In this document: piece by piece, positions 52,387-61,171 of the stretch
Layout: every line of letters begins with the position of its first letter
Position numbering within the stretch: position 1 is the stretch's first letter
NCBI RefSeq assembly: GCF_024055795.1
Contig: NZ_JAMXMY010000010.1
Coordinates: 248,001-312,000, forward strand
Direction of reading: 5' to 3'
From: Actinoallomurus purpureus
GTDB taxonomy: Bacteria > Actinomycetota > Actinomycetes > Streptosporangiales > Streptosporangiaceae
Length of the DNA stretch: 64,000 bases
Translations under genes and position numbers: made by a program
Notes under the pieces: generated by a model
What the model was told of the DNA's origin: nothing
The model's database searches: none
Seen by the model: only the letters and a program-made list of their open reading frames with translations

Positions 52387-53637
52387 ATGGCTGAGCGAAG
52401 GACGAAACGCGAGATCGCGATGGTCGTCGCGGGTCTCGCGATCGTCGTGGCCGCGGTCGGGCCGCTCGCGCTGCACTGGCTGACCAACCCGCCCGACCAG
52501 CGGATGGTCGACCTGGACGTCTACCGGTCAGGTGGGCAGGCGGTCCTGCGCGGCGCACCGGTCTACGACTTCATGACCCAGCCGCCGCAACTGCTGCCGT
52601 TCACCTACCCGCCCTTCGCCGTGCTGCTGGCGGTGCCGCTCGCCTTCGTCCCGTGGACCGTCGCCCAGTGGCTGTGGGTCGCGCTGGTCCTGCTCGCGCT
52701 GACCATCACGGTGCGCTACGCCTTCCGCCCCCTGCTCGACAGGTTCCGTCCCTGGGCGCCGGTGCTCACCGGGGTCATCGTCGCGCTGTGCGCGTACCCC
52801 ATGCCGCTGCGGGACCAGATCCGGTTCGGGCAGGTCGACGTCTTCCTCGTGGCGATGTGCGTGGCGGACTGCGCCGCGCGGCGGCCGCGCTGGCCCCGCG
52901 GCCTGCTCATCGGGCTGGCCACCGCGATCAAGCTGGTGCCGGGCGTCTTCATCATCTACTTCCTCGTCACCGGCCGCCGCCGGGAGGCGGGCACGGCCGT
53001 CGCCGGCGCCGCGATCGCAACGCTCGGCACGTTCCTCGTCCTGCCGGTGGACTCCGCCGACTACTGGTTCCGTGCCCTGTTCGACAGCGAACGGCTCGGT
53101 TCCAACACCGCCACCACGAACCAGTCGATCCGCGGCATGCTCCTGCGGACCTACCTGCCCGACTCGATCACGGCCGCGCTGTGGCTCGCGTGCGCCGGGC
53201 TGATCGCCTACTTCGGCTTCCGCGCCGCGCGGCGTACCGCGCTGGAGGGCGACGAGATCGGCGGCATCGCGATCACCGGGCTGGTGGCGGTGCTCATATC
53301 GCCGGTCTCCTGGATCCATCATCTCGCCTGGCTGGTCGTCGTCCTCGGGGCGCTCGCCGGATCCGGCCGGGGCCGCCGCGCGCTGGCGCTCGCGGCCGGG
53401 GTGTGGCTGTTCTACGTCCTCACGATCCCGTGGTGGGGCATCACCATGCTCGCCCACCACGTCGGCCCGCGGGCGATCGGCCGCATCGTCCAGGACGCGT
53501 ACGGCCTGGGGGCCGTCGGGCTTCTCCTCGTGTTCCGTCGCCGACGGCCCGAGAGGGCGGCACCGGTAAGAGAATCTCAACGTGATCGCGTGGACACGTC
53601 GCGTCAGGAGCCCCAGGTGGGTACGCTCGGACCGTGA
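52387..53637 (+). CDS. GT87 family mannosyltransferase (PimE-like)
   Basis: 416 residues, about 10 membrane helices. The first loop has DLDVYRSGGQAVLRGAPVYDF with the catalytic Asp and a TYPPF motif; later NQSIRGMLLR and WIHHLAW. GT87 enzymes use polyprenyl-phosphate mannose to add alpha-1,2-mannose to phosphatidylinositol mannosides or related glycans. Works plausibly with the GT2 and MptB-like enzymes nearby. Start coupled to DUF4446 by GTGA at its end. Confidence 0.9.
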   Translation: MAERRTKREIAMVVAGLAIVVAAVGPLALHWLTNPPDQRMVDLDVYRSGGQAVLRGAPVYDFMTQPPQLLPFTYPPFAVLLAVPLAFVPWTVAQWLWVALVLLALTITVRYAFRPLLDRFRPWAPVLTGVIVALCAYPMPLRDQIRFGQVDVFLVAMCVADCAARRPRWPRGLLIGLATAIKLVPGVFIIYFLVTGRRREAGTAVAGAAIATLGTFLVLPVDSADYWFRALFDSERLGSNTATTNQSIRGMLLRTYLPDSITAALWLACAGLIAYFGFRAARRTALEGDEIGGIAITGLVAVLISPVSWIHHLAWLVVVLGALAGSGRGRRALALAAGVWLFYVLTIPWWGITMLAHHVGPRAIGRIVQDAYGLGAVGLLLVFRRRRPERAAPVRESQRDRVDTSRQEPQVGTLGP

Positions 53638-54089
53638 TCCTCATCACGCTCGCCCTGACCGGTGTCGGCGTTGGCGGACTCGGTCTCTACACCGGGCTGA
53701 CCGCCCGGCGCCGCGCCGCGCAGGCCGTCGAGGAATGCGCCGAGATGATGCGTCGCCGCCTGGAGGTCAGTGCGGGCGTCGCCGACAACCGTGCCATCCG
53801 TGACGTCGCGATCGTCCACTACGACGCGCTCCGGGAGGAGTCCGGCGGCCTGTCCTTCTCGCTGGCCCTGCTCAACTCCGGCGGTGACGGGATCGTGCTC
53901 ACTTCCATCAACGGGCGCACCGAGACCCGCACCTATGCCAAGATCGTTCAGAGTGGCCGCAGCCTCCAGTTGCTCTCTCCAGAAGAGGACCAGGTCGTGC
54001 GCGCGGCCAAGCTCGGTCAGGGGCCGCAGATCCGGCTCGACGACGGGCGCGACATCGGCGTGAACGGGCGATCCCCCATGTCCACGTGA
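53634..54089 (+). CDS. DUF4446 family protein
   Basis: 151 residues: one N-terminal membrane helix (LITLALTGVGVGGLGLYTGL), helical linker, then the DUF4446 core with RDVAIVHYDALREESGGLSF and VLTSINGRTETRTYAK. Family of unknown function, also found near spoIIIJ/parB-type genes in Firmicutes. GTG start overlaps the mannosyltransferase stop by four bases. Confidence 0.88.
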   Translation: MILITLALTGVGVGGLGLYTGLTARRRAAQAVEECAEMMRRRLEVSAGVADNRAIRDVAIVHYDALREESGGLSFSLALLNSGGDGIVLTSINGRTETRTYAKIVQSGRSLQLLSPEEDQVVRAAKLGQGPQIRLDDGRDIGVNGRSPMST

Positions 54090-54175
54090 CCCGGGCCCAC
54101 GGTGCGTTCCAGGCCGAGACCAGCCTTAACCTGGGATGACGCCGGACCTGTACAGCAGTGGCATGAGGGGACTCC

Positions 54176-55150
54176 GTGATCGACGACAGCCCGCGAGACG
54201 AGGCGGCACCGGCCGACCGGCCCGAACGGTTCGCCTACTTCGGCCCTGAGGGCACTTTCACCGAAGCCGCCCTCCTCACTCTTCCCGAGGCCCGGCAGGG
54301 CATCCGCGAGCCGTTCTCCACGGTGCCGATGGCCCTCGACGCGGTCCGCCGCGGCGACGCGGCCGCCGCGATGGTGCCCCTGGAGAACTCCGTCGAAGGC
54401 CCCGTGACCACGACCGTCGACGAGCTCGCCGACGGCGACGTGCTGCTCATCACCGGCGAGGTCCTCCTTCCCGTCGAGTTCGAGCTGCTCGTCCGGCCGG
54501 GCACCGCGATGGAGGACATCAAGAACATCTGCACCCACCCGCACGCGCACGCGCAGTGCCGTCGCTGGATCGCCCGTACGCTCCCGCATGCCCAGGTGGC
54601 GACCGGGACGTCCACCGCCGGTGCCGCCATGGCGGTCGCCGACCCGACCTCGGGCTACGACGCCGCGATCGCCGCGCCCATCGCCGGTGAGCGGTACGGC
54701 CTGGTGGCCGCCGCGCGGAGCATCGCCGACCGCCCCGGCGCGGTCACGCGGTTCGTCCTCGTCCGGCCGCCCGGCCCGCCCGCCGCCCCCACCGGCTTCG
54801 ACCGCACGTCGCTGATGGCCTACCTCACCGACGATCATCCGGGAGCGCTGCTGGAGTTCCTGACGGAGTTCGCGGTGCGCGGCGTCAACCTGACGCTCAT
54901 CCAGTCCCGGCCGACCGGTGACGGCTTCGGCCGCTACCGCTTCTGGATCGACTGTGAGGGCCACGTCGCGGACGCACGGGTCGGCGAGGCGCTCATCGGC
55001 CTGCGCCGCATCTGCTCCGACGTGCGCTTCCTCGGCAGCTACCCACGAGCCGACCACGGGCGCACCGAGATCCGCCGTGGCACCCACGACAGCGACTTCG
55101 CCGAGGCGTCCGCCTGGCTGCACGCCATCCGCTCCGGCCACGACCTGTGA
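54176..55150 (+). CDS. pheA: Prephenate dehydratase
   Basis: 324 residues: catalytic domain with YFGPEGTFTEAALL, PLENSVEGPV and VTRFVLV (TRF motif near 190), then an ACT regulatory domain (205-285) with HPGALLEFL and ESRP-like QSRP. Converts prephenate to phenylpyruvate for phenylalanine synthesis, feedback-inhibited through the ACT domain. GTG start. A short hairpin follows the gene. Confidence 0.95.
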   Translation: MIDDSPRDEAAPADRPERFAYFGPEGTFTEAALLTLPEARQGIREPFSTVPMALDAVRRGDAAAAMVPLENSVEGPVTTTVDELADGDVLLITGEVLLPVEFELLVRPGTAMEDIKNICTHPHAHAQCRRWIARTLPHAQVATGTSTAGAAMAVADPTSGYDAAIAAPIAGERYGLVAAARSIADRPGAVTRFVLVRPPGPPAAPTGFDRTSLMAYLTDDHPGALLEFLTEFAVRGVNLTLIQSRPTGDGFGRYRFWIDCEGHVADARVGEALIGLRRICSDVRFLGSYPRADHGRTEIRRGTHDSDFAEASAWLHAIRSGHDL

Positions 55151-55169
55151 CCCCGGGCCCTGCCCGGGG
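55151..55169 (+). terminator. Short hairpin after pheA
   Basis: CCCCGGGC and GCCCGGGG pair across CCT immediately after the pheA stop, in the gap between two convergent genes. Confidence 0.6.
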
Positions 55170-55187
55170 CCACCGCCGTGATCCGTC

Positions 55188-56225
55188 CTACCTGACGTCG
55201 ACGTAGTCGCCGCTGGTGGCGATCGGCAGGTACGGGTCCTTGCGCAGGGCCGTGGCGTACCAGGTGCCGTCCCTGGCGGCCTTGAACTTCTTCTGCCACC
55301 GCCCGTATCGGTCGGAGGTCACCGTCGCCATCTTGGTCATGGCCGTCGAACCGGACTTTTTGAAGTAGACGGCCACACTGACCCCCTTCAACGGGCGCCA
55401 GGTCTTCGTCTTCGCGTACCACTGCAGGGTGCCGCGGACCGTCAGCGTCCTCCCCTTCTTCACCGGCTCCGGCCCGGCGTCGAACCCGACGATCCGGGTC
55501 CGGTAGTAGGAGAGGAACAGGGGGGCGCTCGAGGCTTGGGCGGTCCGGTAGGGGCCGGTCCCGCCGTCGTAGTCGTCGACCAGGATGCGTCCGTTGGATC
55601 CGGGAATGGCGACCGGAATCTGGTACGTCCCATCGGACGTGGAGTGCGTGGTGGCGATCGGCTCGGGAGACTGCGTGTCGCTCGGGACATAGAACACCCG
55701 CACCGGCTGACTCGGCACGACGACCCACGAGCCGTCCGGCCGTACTCGCTCGACGACACCGGAGACGGTGACCTTGTCGCCGATGAACTGCGGCTTCGGC
55801 GCGAGACTCATCGAGATCCGGCTGGCGACCTGAATGGGGTAGACCTGGACGTCATTCGACGTCGCGTAGTAGTAGTTCGATCCGGACGGCGGCTCGTACC
55901 GCATGACCAGCGACCCGACGTGGGCGTAGTTCACCGATCCGGAGAAACGACCGTCACCGTCGGTCGTCGTCGTGCCGAGCGGGACCCAGGTGAGGCGGTT
56001 CTCCTCCTGTAGCGACACGGTGGCCCCGGCGAGCCCGTGCTCGGTGCCGCCAGCGTCCTTGTAGACCAGGCGTCCCTGGTACGTCCGCGGGTGGTCGATG
56101 TCCGACTGCAACGGGGTGACGCCGAACTCGGTGAACTGTGTCCGGATCGATGCGGCGTGGGCAGTGCCGGGTACGGCGAGCGCGGCCATCGCCAGGCCGG
56201 CGACGATCGCCAGCGATCTGCGCAT
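55188..56225 (-). CDS. Secreted Ig/Big-like multidomain protein
   Basis: 345 residues: signal peptide (RRSLAIVAGLAMAALAVPGTAHA), then three or four beta-sandwich modules, each with a GxVT(V/L)SG-like strand (KVTVSGVVERV, TLTVRGTLQWY) and a DG(R/T)(F/Y/W) turn (TDGDGRFSG, TSDGTYQIPV, SDRYGRWQKKF). Actinomycete exported proteins of this kind may be adhesins or envelope proteins. GGAGGA seven bases before the ATG supports this start over an upstream one. Confidence 0.8.
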   Translation of the reverse strand: MRRSLAIVAGLAMAALAVPGTAHAASIRTQFTEFGVTPLQSDIDHPRTYQGRLVYKDAGGTEHGLAGATVSLQEENRLTWVPLGTTTTDGDGRFSGSVNYAHVGSLVMRYEPPSGSNYYYATSNDVQVYPIQVASRISMSLAPKPQFIGDKVTVSGVVERVRPDGSWVVVPSQPVRVFYVPSDTQSPEPIATTHSTSDGTYQIPVAIPGSNGRILVDDYDGGTGPYRTAQASSAPLFLSYYRTRIVGFDAGPEPVKKGRTLTVRGTLQWYAKTKTWRPLKGVSVAVYFKKSGSTAMTKMATVTSDRYGRWQKKFKAARDGTWYATALRKDPYLPIATSGDYVDVR

Positions 56226-56362
56226 GCGGTGTTCCTCCGATGAGATGTCGTCGTGGCCCACGCATCATCCACCGGCGGCGAGTGCATGATCAATTCGTTC
56301 GATCGAGCGGGAAAACCGGGCAGGATGCTCGGTGAACGCAGCCCCGAAGCCGAACGATTCGC

Positions 56363-57202
56363 CTAAACGGCGCTCCTGCCGTCGCCTTCACCGAGGGTTT
56401 CGTCCGGCGGGCGGGAGAGCAGCGCCAGCACCTCGTCGTGCAGGAGTCCGTTGGTGACGACGGCGCAGTTCCGGTCGATGCGGGGCTCGCCCGCCAGGTC
56501 GCTGAACCGTCCGCCGGCCTCCTCGACGATCACCTGGATCGGGGCGTTGTCCCAGATCTTGGCCCGGGGGTTGAGGCTGACGTCGCAGCGGCCCTCGGCG
56601 ACCAGCATCTGGCCCCAGAAGCAGGCCGAGGCGAACTCATAGCGCGCGGCCTTCGACAGCTGGATGAGCCCGGGCACGAGACCACGCCGCTCCCAGTGGT
56701 CCAGCGCGGCGTACGAGAGGTGGACGTCGGCGAGGTCGTCGACGTCCGACACGCGCATGCGCCTCGCGGACTGCGCACCGTCGGCGCCGTTCCAGGGCGG
56801 CCCGCTGGTGTGGGCGCCCTGACCGCGCGACGCCCACCAGCGGCGGCCCATGGCGGGAGCCGACACCACGCCGACGGTGATCCGCCCCTGTTCCTCCAGC
56901 GCGATCAGGGTCGCGAAGACCTCGATGCCCCGCGTGTAGTTGTCCGTGTGGTCGACGGGGTCGAGGATCCATCGGCGACCTTCCCCCGGCGTCTCGTCGA
57001 ACTCCTCACCGACGATGCCGTCGCCCGGCCGGTGCTCGGCGATGAGCGATCGCAGCGCGCGCTCGGTCGCGAGGTCCGCCTCCGTCACCGCCGACCGGTC
57101 CGGCTTGGTCCGTACGTCGAGGTCGGCGTGCCGGAACCGGCTCATCGTGATCGTGTCCGCCCGGTCCGCAAGGAACAGTGCGAAGGAGAGGTCGTCGTCC
57201 AT
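56363..57202 (-). CDS. hisN: Inositol monophosphatase-family protein, histidinol-phosphatase (HisN)-like
   Basis: 279 residues. Metal ligands in VGEEF, WILDPVDHTDNYTRG and KIWDNAP, with ADLATERALR earlier. In this family the second block is normally DPIDGT; here Gly is replaced by His in DPVDHT while both Asp and the Thr remain. Likely removes phosphate from histidinol phosphate or inositol phosphates in a Mg-dependent way. Symbol is by similarity to actinobacterial HisN and is tentative. Confidence 0.85.
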   Translation of the reverse strand: MDDDLSFALFLADRADTITMSRFRHADLDVRTKPDRSAVTEADLATERALRSLIAEHRPGDGIVGEEFDETPGEGRRWILDPVDHTDNYTRGIEVFATLIALEEQGRITVGVVSAPAMGRRWWASRGQGAHTSGPPWNGADGAQSARRMRVSDVDDLADVHLSYAALDHWERRGLVPGLIQLSKAARYEFASACFWGQMLVAEGRCDVSLNPRAKIWDNAPIQVIVEEAGGRFSDLAGEPRIDRNCAVVTNGLLHDEVLALLSRPPDETLGEGDGRSAV

Positions 57203-57365
57203 GCCCGTGACTCTCCCATCCGCGCCGCACCGGCCGGTGAACGGACGGCGCATCGCCGACGACATCGTCGCCTCACCGCCCGTCGCGCGGCCACCTTCGG
57301 CATCGGCTCCGGGATGATCGGTTATTGGGTCGGTGCGGGGCGGGCCGGGCGGTAGCCTCGTCTCT

Positions 57366-58625
57366 GTGATTGACCTGCGAGCCCTTCGAAACGATCCCGA
57401 CCGGCTGCGCGCGAGCCAGCGCGCCCGGGGCGAGGACGAGGCCGTCGTCGATGCGCTGCTCGATCTGGACGAGCGGCGCCGTTCCGCGCTGAACGCCTTC
57501 GAGTCGCTGCGCGCGGAGCAGAAGAGTTTCGGCAAGTCGGTGTCGAAGGCGCAGGGTGAGGAGCGTCAGAAGCTGCTCGCCCGGGCCAAGGAGCTCGCCC
57601 AGCAGGTCAAGGAGGCCGACGCCGAGGCGCAGCGGCTCGACCAGGAGCTGCAGACCGTCCTTCGAACCGTGCCGAACATCGTGGAGGAGGGCGCGCCCGC
57701 CGGCGGCGAGGAGGACTACGTCGTCCTGGAGACGGTCGGCACGCCGCCTGCGTTCGACTTCGAGCCGAAGGACCACCTGGAGCTCGGCGAGCGGCTCGGC
57801 GCCATCGACATGGAGCGCGGGGCGAAGGTGTCGGGCGCCCGGTTCTTCTTCCTGACCGGGGTCGGCGCGCAGCTGCAGATGGCGCTGCTCAACCTCGCGA
57901 TGGAGCAGGCGATCGAGGCCGGGTTCATCCCGATGATCCCGCCGGTCCTGGTGAAGCCGGAGGCCATGGAGGGCACCGGGTTCCTCGGCGCGCACGCCTC
58001 GGAGGTCTACCACCTGCCCGAGGACGACCTGTACCTCGTGGGCACCTCCGAGGTGCCGATGGCCGCGTACCACCGCGACGAGATCGTCAATGCCCTGCCC
58101 CGGCGCTACGTCGGCTGGTCGTCCTGTTTCCGGCGGGAGGCCGGCTCGTACGGCAAGGACACGCGCGGCATCATCCGGGTGCACCAGTTCGACAAGGTGG
58201 AGATGTTCTCCTACTGCGATCCGGAGGACGCGCATGAGGAGCACCTTCGCCTGCTGAACTGGGAGAAGGAGATGCTCGCCAAGGTCGAGCTGCCCTACCG
58301 CGTGATCGACGTCGCGGCGGGCGACCTGGGCACGAGCGCCGCCCGCAAGTACGACTGCGAGGCCTGGGTGCCGACGCAGAGCCGTTACCGTGAGCTGACC
58401 TCGACCTCCAACTGCACGGAGTTCCAGGCGCGCCGGCTGTCCGTCCGCTTCCGCGACGACGATGGCCGGACCCGTCCGGTGGCGACGCTGAACGGCACGC
58501 TGGCCACGACGCGGTGGATCGTCGCGATCCTGGAGAACCACCAGCAGGCCGATGGTTCGGTGCGTGTCCCGCAGGCGTTGCGCAAGTACCTCGGCCGTGA
58601 GGTGCTCGAGCCCGTGGCGCGATGA
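57366..58625 (+). CDS. serS: Seryl-tRNA synthetase
   Basis: 419 residues: N-terminal long coiled coil that grips the tRNA variable arm (about 25-100), class II motif 2 [15 protein letters not shown] and motif 3 [18 protein letters not shown]. Charges tRNA-Ser, one of which is encoded 4.6 kb away. GTG start with no evident ribosome site. Stop overlaps the HAD gene start by four bases. Confidence 0.97.
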   Translation: MIDLRALRNDPDRLRASQRARGEDEAVVDALLDLDERRRSALNAFESLRAEQKSFGKSVSKAQGEERQKLLARAKELAQQVKEADAEAQRLDQELQTVLRTVPNIVEEGAPAGGEEDYVVLETVGTPPAFDFEPKDHLELGERLGAIDMERGAKVSGARFFFLTGVGAQLQMALLNLAMEQAIEAGFIPMIPPVLVKPEAMEGTGFLGAHASEVYHLPEDDLYLVGTSEVPMAAYHRDEIVNALPRRYVGWSSCFRREAGSYGKDTRGIIRVHQFDKVEMFSYCDPEDAHEEHLRLLNWEKEMLAKVELPYRVIDVAAGDLGTSAARKYDCEAWVPTQSRYRELTSTSNCTEFQARRLSVRFRDDDGRTRPVATLNGTLATTRWIVAILENHQQADGSVRVPQALRKYLGREVLEPVAR

Positions 58626-59440
58626 CCCGTCCGCGGGTGGTCGCCACGGACCTGGACGGCACCGTCGTTCGCAGTGACCATACGGTGTCCGAGCGCACCG
58701 TGGCGGCGTTCGCCCGCGTCGAGCGGGCGGGTGCCGTGCTCGTGCTGGTGACGGGCCGCCCGCCGCGCTGGATGCGGCCCGTCGCCGACGCGGTCGCGCA
58801 CCGTGGGCTGGCGATCTGCGCGAACGGCGCGATCGTGTACGACCTGCACACGGAGCAGGTCGTCGACACGCACCTCATCCCGGTCGACGCGCTCCGTACG
58901 GCCGTAGAGGTGCTCGGCGAGGCACTGCCGGGGCTCGGCTTCGCGGTGGAGAACGGCGACGGTCTCGCCTACGCCGACGGCTTCCCGCTGTCCTACTGGG
59001 ACTCCCGTACGCCGCGGACCCCCGTCCCGATCGACGAGCTGGTGGCGCGGCCCGCGGCCAAGCTGCTCGCCCGGCATCCGGAGCTGGCGGCCGACGCGCT
59101 GCTCGCCGAGGCGGTGAAGCTGGTCGGCGGCGTCGTTCTGCCCACCCACTCCAACGGCGACCGGCTGATCGAGATCAGTGCGCTCGGGGTGTCGAAGGCC
59201 AGCACGCTCGCCGAGCTGTGCACGCGCCACGGCGTCGACGCGGCCGACGTCGTCGCCTTCGGCGACATGCCGAACGACCTGCCGATGCTGAACTGGGCGG
59301 GCCGGGCGTACGCCGTCGCGAACGCGCACCCGGAGGTGCTGGCCGCCGTCGACCACAAGGTGGCCGCCAACGACGAGGACGGCGTCGCCCGGATGATCGA
59401 GGAGCTCTTCCCGGAGGACCAGGCCCGCGTCACTGGGTGA
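58622..59440 (+). CDS. HAD-superfamily phosphatase (Cof type)
   Basis: 272 residues: motif [11 protein letters not shown], motif II VTGRPP, motif III Lys and motif [12 protein letters not shown], i.e. a Cof/IIB-type sugar phosphatase with a large C2 cap. Acts on an unidentified phosphorylated sugar or nucleotide. Overlaps serS by ATGA, so expressed with it, as in many actinomycetes. Confidence 0.93.
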   Translation: MTRPRVVATDLDGTVVRSDHTVSERTVAAFARVERAGAVLVLVTGRPPRWMRPVADAVAHRGLAICANGAIVYDLHTEQVVDTHLIPVDALRTAVEVLGEALPGLGFAVENGDGLAYADGFPLSYWDSRTPRTPVPIDELVARPAAKLLARHPELAADALLAEAVKLVGGVVLPTHSNGDRLIEISALGVSKASTLAELCTRHGVDAADVVAFGDMPNDLPMLNWAGRAYAVANAHPEVLAAVDHKVAANDEDGVARMIEELFPEDQARVTG

Positions 59441-59487
59441 AGAAGGACGGCGGGTGGTGGCACAGCGTGGCAGACGCCACCGGCGGC

Positions 59488-59520
59488 CGACGGGGACCGG
59501 CTTCTCGCCGGTCCCCGTCG
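59488..59520. terminator. Bidirectional 14-bp hairpin terminator
   Basis: Arms CGACGGGGACCGGC and GCCGGTCCCCGTCG flank TTCTC between convergent genes, 48 bases after the HAD stop and about 20 bases beyond the bpa stop. Confidence 0.88.
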
Positions 59521-59541
59521 TGGGCGTACGGACCGGGCCGG

Positions 59542-60078
59542 TCAGAGGTACGGGCCGGAGGAGCGGCCGTTGTCCGACTCGTCCTGCTGCGGGATGACGC
59601 CCGGAGGAAGGGCCCGCCGCATCTGCTCCAGCTGGGCGCGGGCGGCCATCTGCTGGGCGAACAGCGTGGTCTGTATGCCGTGGAACAGCCCTTCGAGCCA
59701 GCCGACGAGCTGCGCCTGGGCGACGCGGAGCTCGGCCTCGCTCGGGGTGACGCCGTTGTCGGTGAACGGGAGGGAGATCCGCTCCAGCTCCGCGATCAGC
59801 TCAGGGGCGAGGCCGTCCTCGAGCTCCTTGATCGAACGCTGGTGGATCTCCGCCAGGCGGGCCCGGCTGGCCTCGTCGAGCGGCGCGGCGCGCACCTCCT
59901 CCAGGAGCTGCCGGATCATGCTGCCGATGCGCATGACCTTGGCGGGCTGTTCGACCATCTCGGTGATCGGTCGTTCCTCCGACTCGCCCTCGCCCGTGGT
60001 CTCCCCGGCCCCGAGGGGCAGGCCGTCCGGGCCGACGACGACGATCTGCGGGTCTTCGCTGCTCAGTGGATTGTTCAT
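59542..60078 (-). CDS. bpa: Bacterial proteasome activator Bpa
   Basis: 178 residues. The conserved core PAKVMRIGSMIRQLLEEVR, HQRSIKELEDGLAPEL, QLVGWLEGLFHGIQTTLFAQ forms the four-helix bundle that stacks as a 12-mer ring on the 20S proteasome. The C-terminal docking motif, normally GQYL, is GPYL here. It opens the ATP-independent gate for unfolded proteins. ATG with GAATCT region upstream has no strong ribosome site; it sits 12 bases after the quinone oxidoreductase on the same strand. Confidence 0.94.
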   Translation of the reverse strand: MNNPLSSEDPQIVVVGPDGLPLGAGETTGEGESEERPITEMVEQPAKVMRIGSMIRQLLEEVRAAPLDEASRARLAEIHQRSIKELEDGLAPELIAELERISLPFTDNGVTPSEAELRVAQAQLVGWLEGLFHGIQTTLFAQQMAARAQLEQMRRALPPGVIPQQDESDNGRSSGPYL

Positions 60079-60090
60079 AGATTCCCAGTC

Positions 60091-61050
60091 TCACACCGTT
60101 AGAACGATCTTTCCGACGTGCCCGCCGTCCTCCATCACGCGATGCGCCTCGGCGGCCTCCGCCATGGGCAGCGTACGGTCCACGACGGGGCGTACGGCGC
60201 CGGACTCGACCAGCGGCCACACGTGCTCGCGGACCGCGGCGACGATCTGGGCCTTCTCCTCCAACGGCTGGGCGCGCAGTGAGGTTGCGTGGACCGCCGC
60301 CCGTTTCGTCAGGAGCGTGCCGAGATCGAGCTCTCCTACCCGGCCGCCCTGCAGTCCGATGACGACGAGCCGGCCGCCGGTGCCCAGGGCCTCGATGTTG
60401 CGGGGGAGGTACTCGGCGCCGATGTTGTCCAGGATCACGTCGACGGGCCGGGCCGCCTGGACGAAGTCCTCCGTGCGGTAGTTGATGGCGACGTCCGCGC
60501 CGAGCCGCCGGCACTGCTCCAGTTTCTCCGCGCTGCCGGCCGTGCACAGCACCCGCGCCCCGTGCGCCTTGGCGAGCTGGATCGCCATCGTCCCGATCCC
60601 GCCGGCGCCGCCGTGCACGAGGAACGACTCGCCGGGACGGAGCCGGGCCAGCATGAACACGTTGGACCACACGGTGCAGGCGATCTCGGGCAGCGCGGCG
60701 GCCTCGACCAGGCTCAGGCCGCGCGGGACCGGCAGGAGCTGGCCCGCGGGCACGGCGACGCGGGTGGCGTAGCCGCCCCCGCTGAGGAGCGCGCAGGCCT
60801 CGTCGCCCACCTTCCACCCGGTGACGCCGGCACCGACCGCGGCGACGCGCCCGGACGCCTCGAGGCCCGGATACTCCGGTGCCCCTTCCGGCGGCGGATA
60901 GAATCCACGCCGTTGCATGAGATCGGCGCGGTTGACTCCCGCCGCAACGACGTCGAGCACCACCTCGTCATGGCCGGCGACGGGGTCCGGGACCTCGGTC
61001 CAGCGCAATACGTCGGGGTCGCCCGGTTTTTCGATGACGATGGCATGCAT
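60091..61050 (-). CDS. NAD(P)H-quinone oxidoreductase, zeta-crystallin type
   Basis: 319 residues of a medium-chain dehydrogenase: HAIVIEKPGDPDVLRW, GVNRADLMQRRGFYPPP, GHDEV-type groove, and the NADP loop VHGGAGGIGTMAIQLAK (near 140). No zinc-binding Cys, as usual for quinone reductases. Reduces quinones or enones. Co-directional with bpa and probably in one unit. Confidence 0.92.
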   Translation of the reverse strand: MHAIVIEKPGDPDVLRWTEVPDPVAGHDEVVLDVVAAGVNRADLMQRRGFYPPPEGAPEYPGLEASGRVAAVGAGVTGWKVGDEACALLSGGGYATRVAVPAGQLLPVPRGLSLVEAAALPEIACTVWSNVFMLARLRPGESFLVHGGAGGIGTMAIQLAKAHGARVLCTAGSAEKLEQCRRLGADVAINYRTEDFVQAARPVDVILDNIGAEYLPRNIEALGTGGRLVVIGLQGGRVGELDLGTLLTKRAAVHATSLRAQPLEEKAQIVAAVREHVWPLVESGAVRPVVDRTLPMAEAAEAHRVMEDGGHVGKIVLTV

Positions 61051-61171
61051 GGGTTTGACGGTACCCGGGGATGCTCAAGCGACACGGTATTGGTCAAGGC
61101 CTGTGGTGGCTTAGGCTGCGGATGAACATATCGTGTTGATTCATCCACTGCGCGTCCGCGAGGGGGACCTG

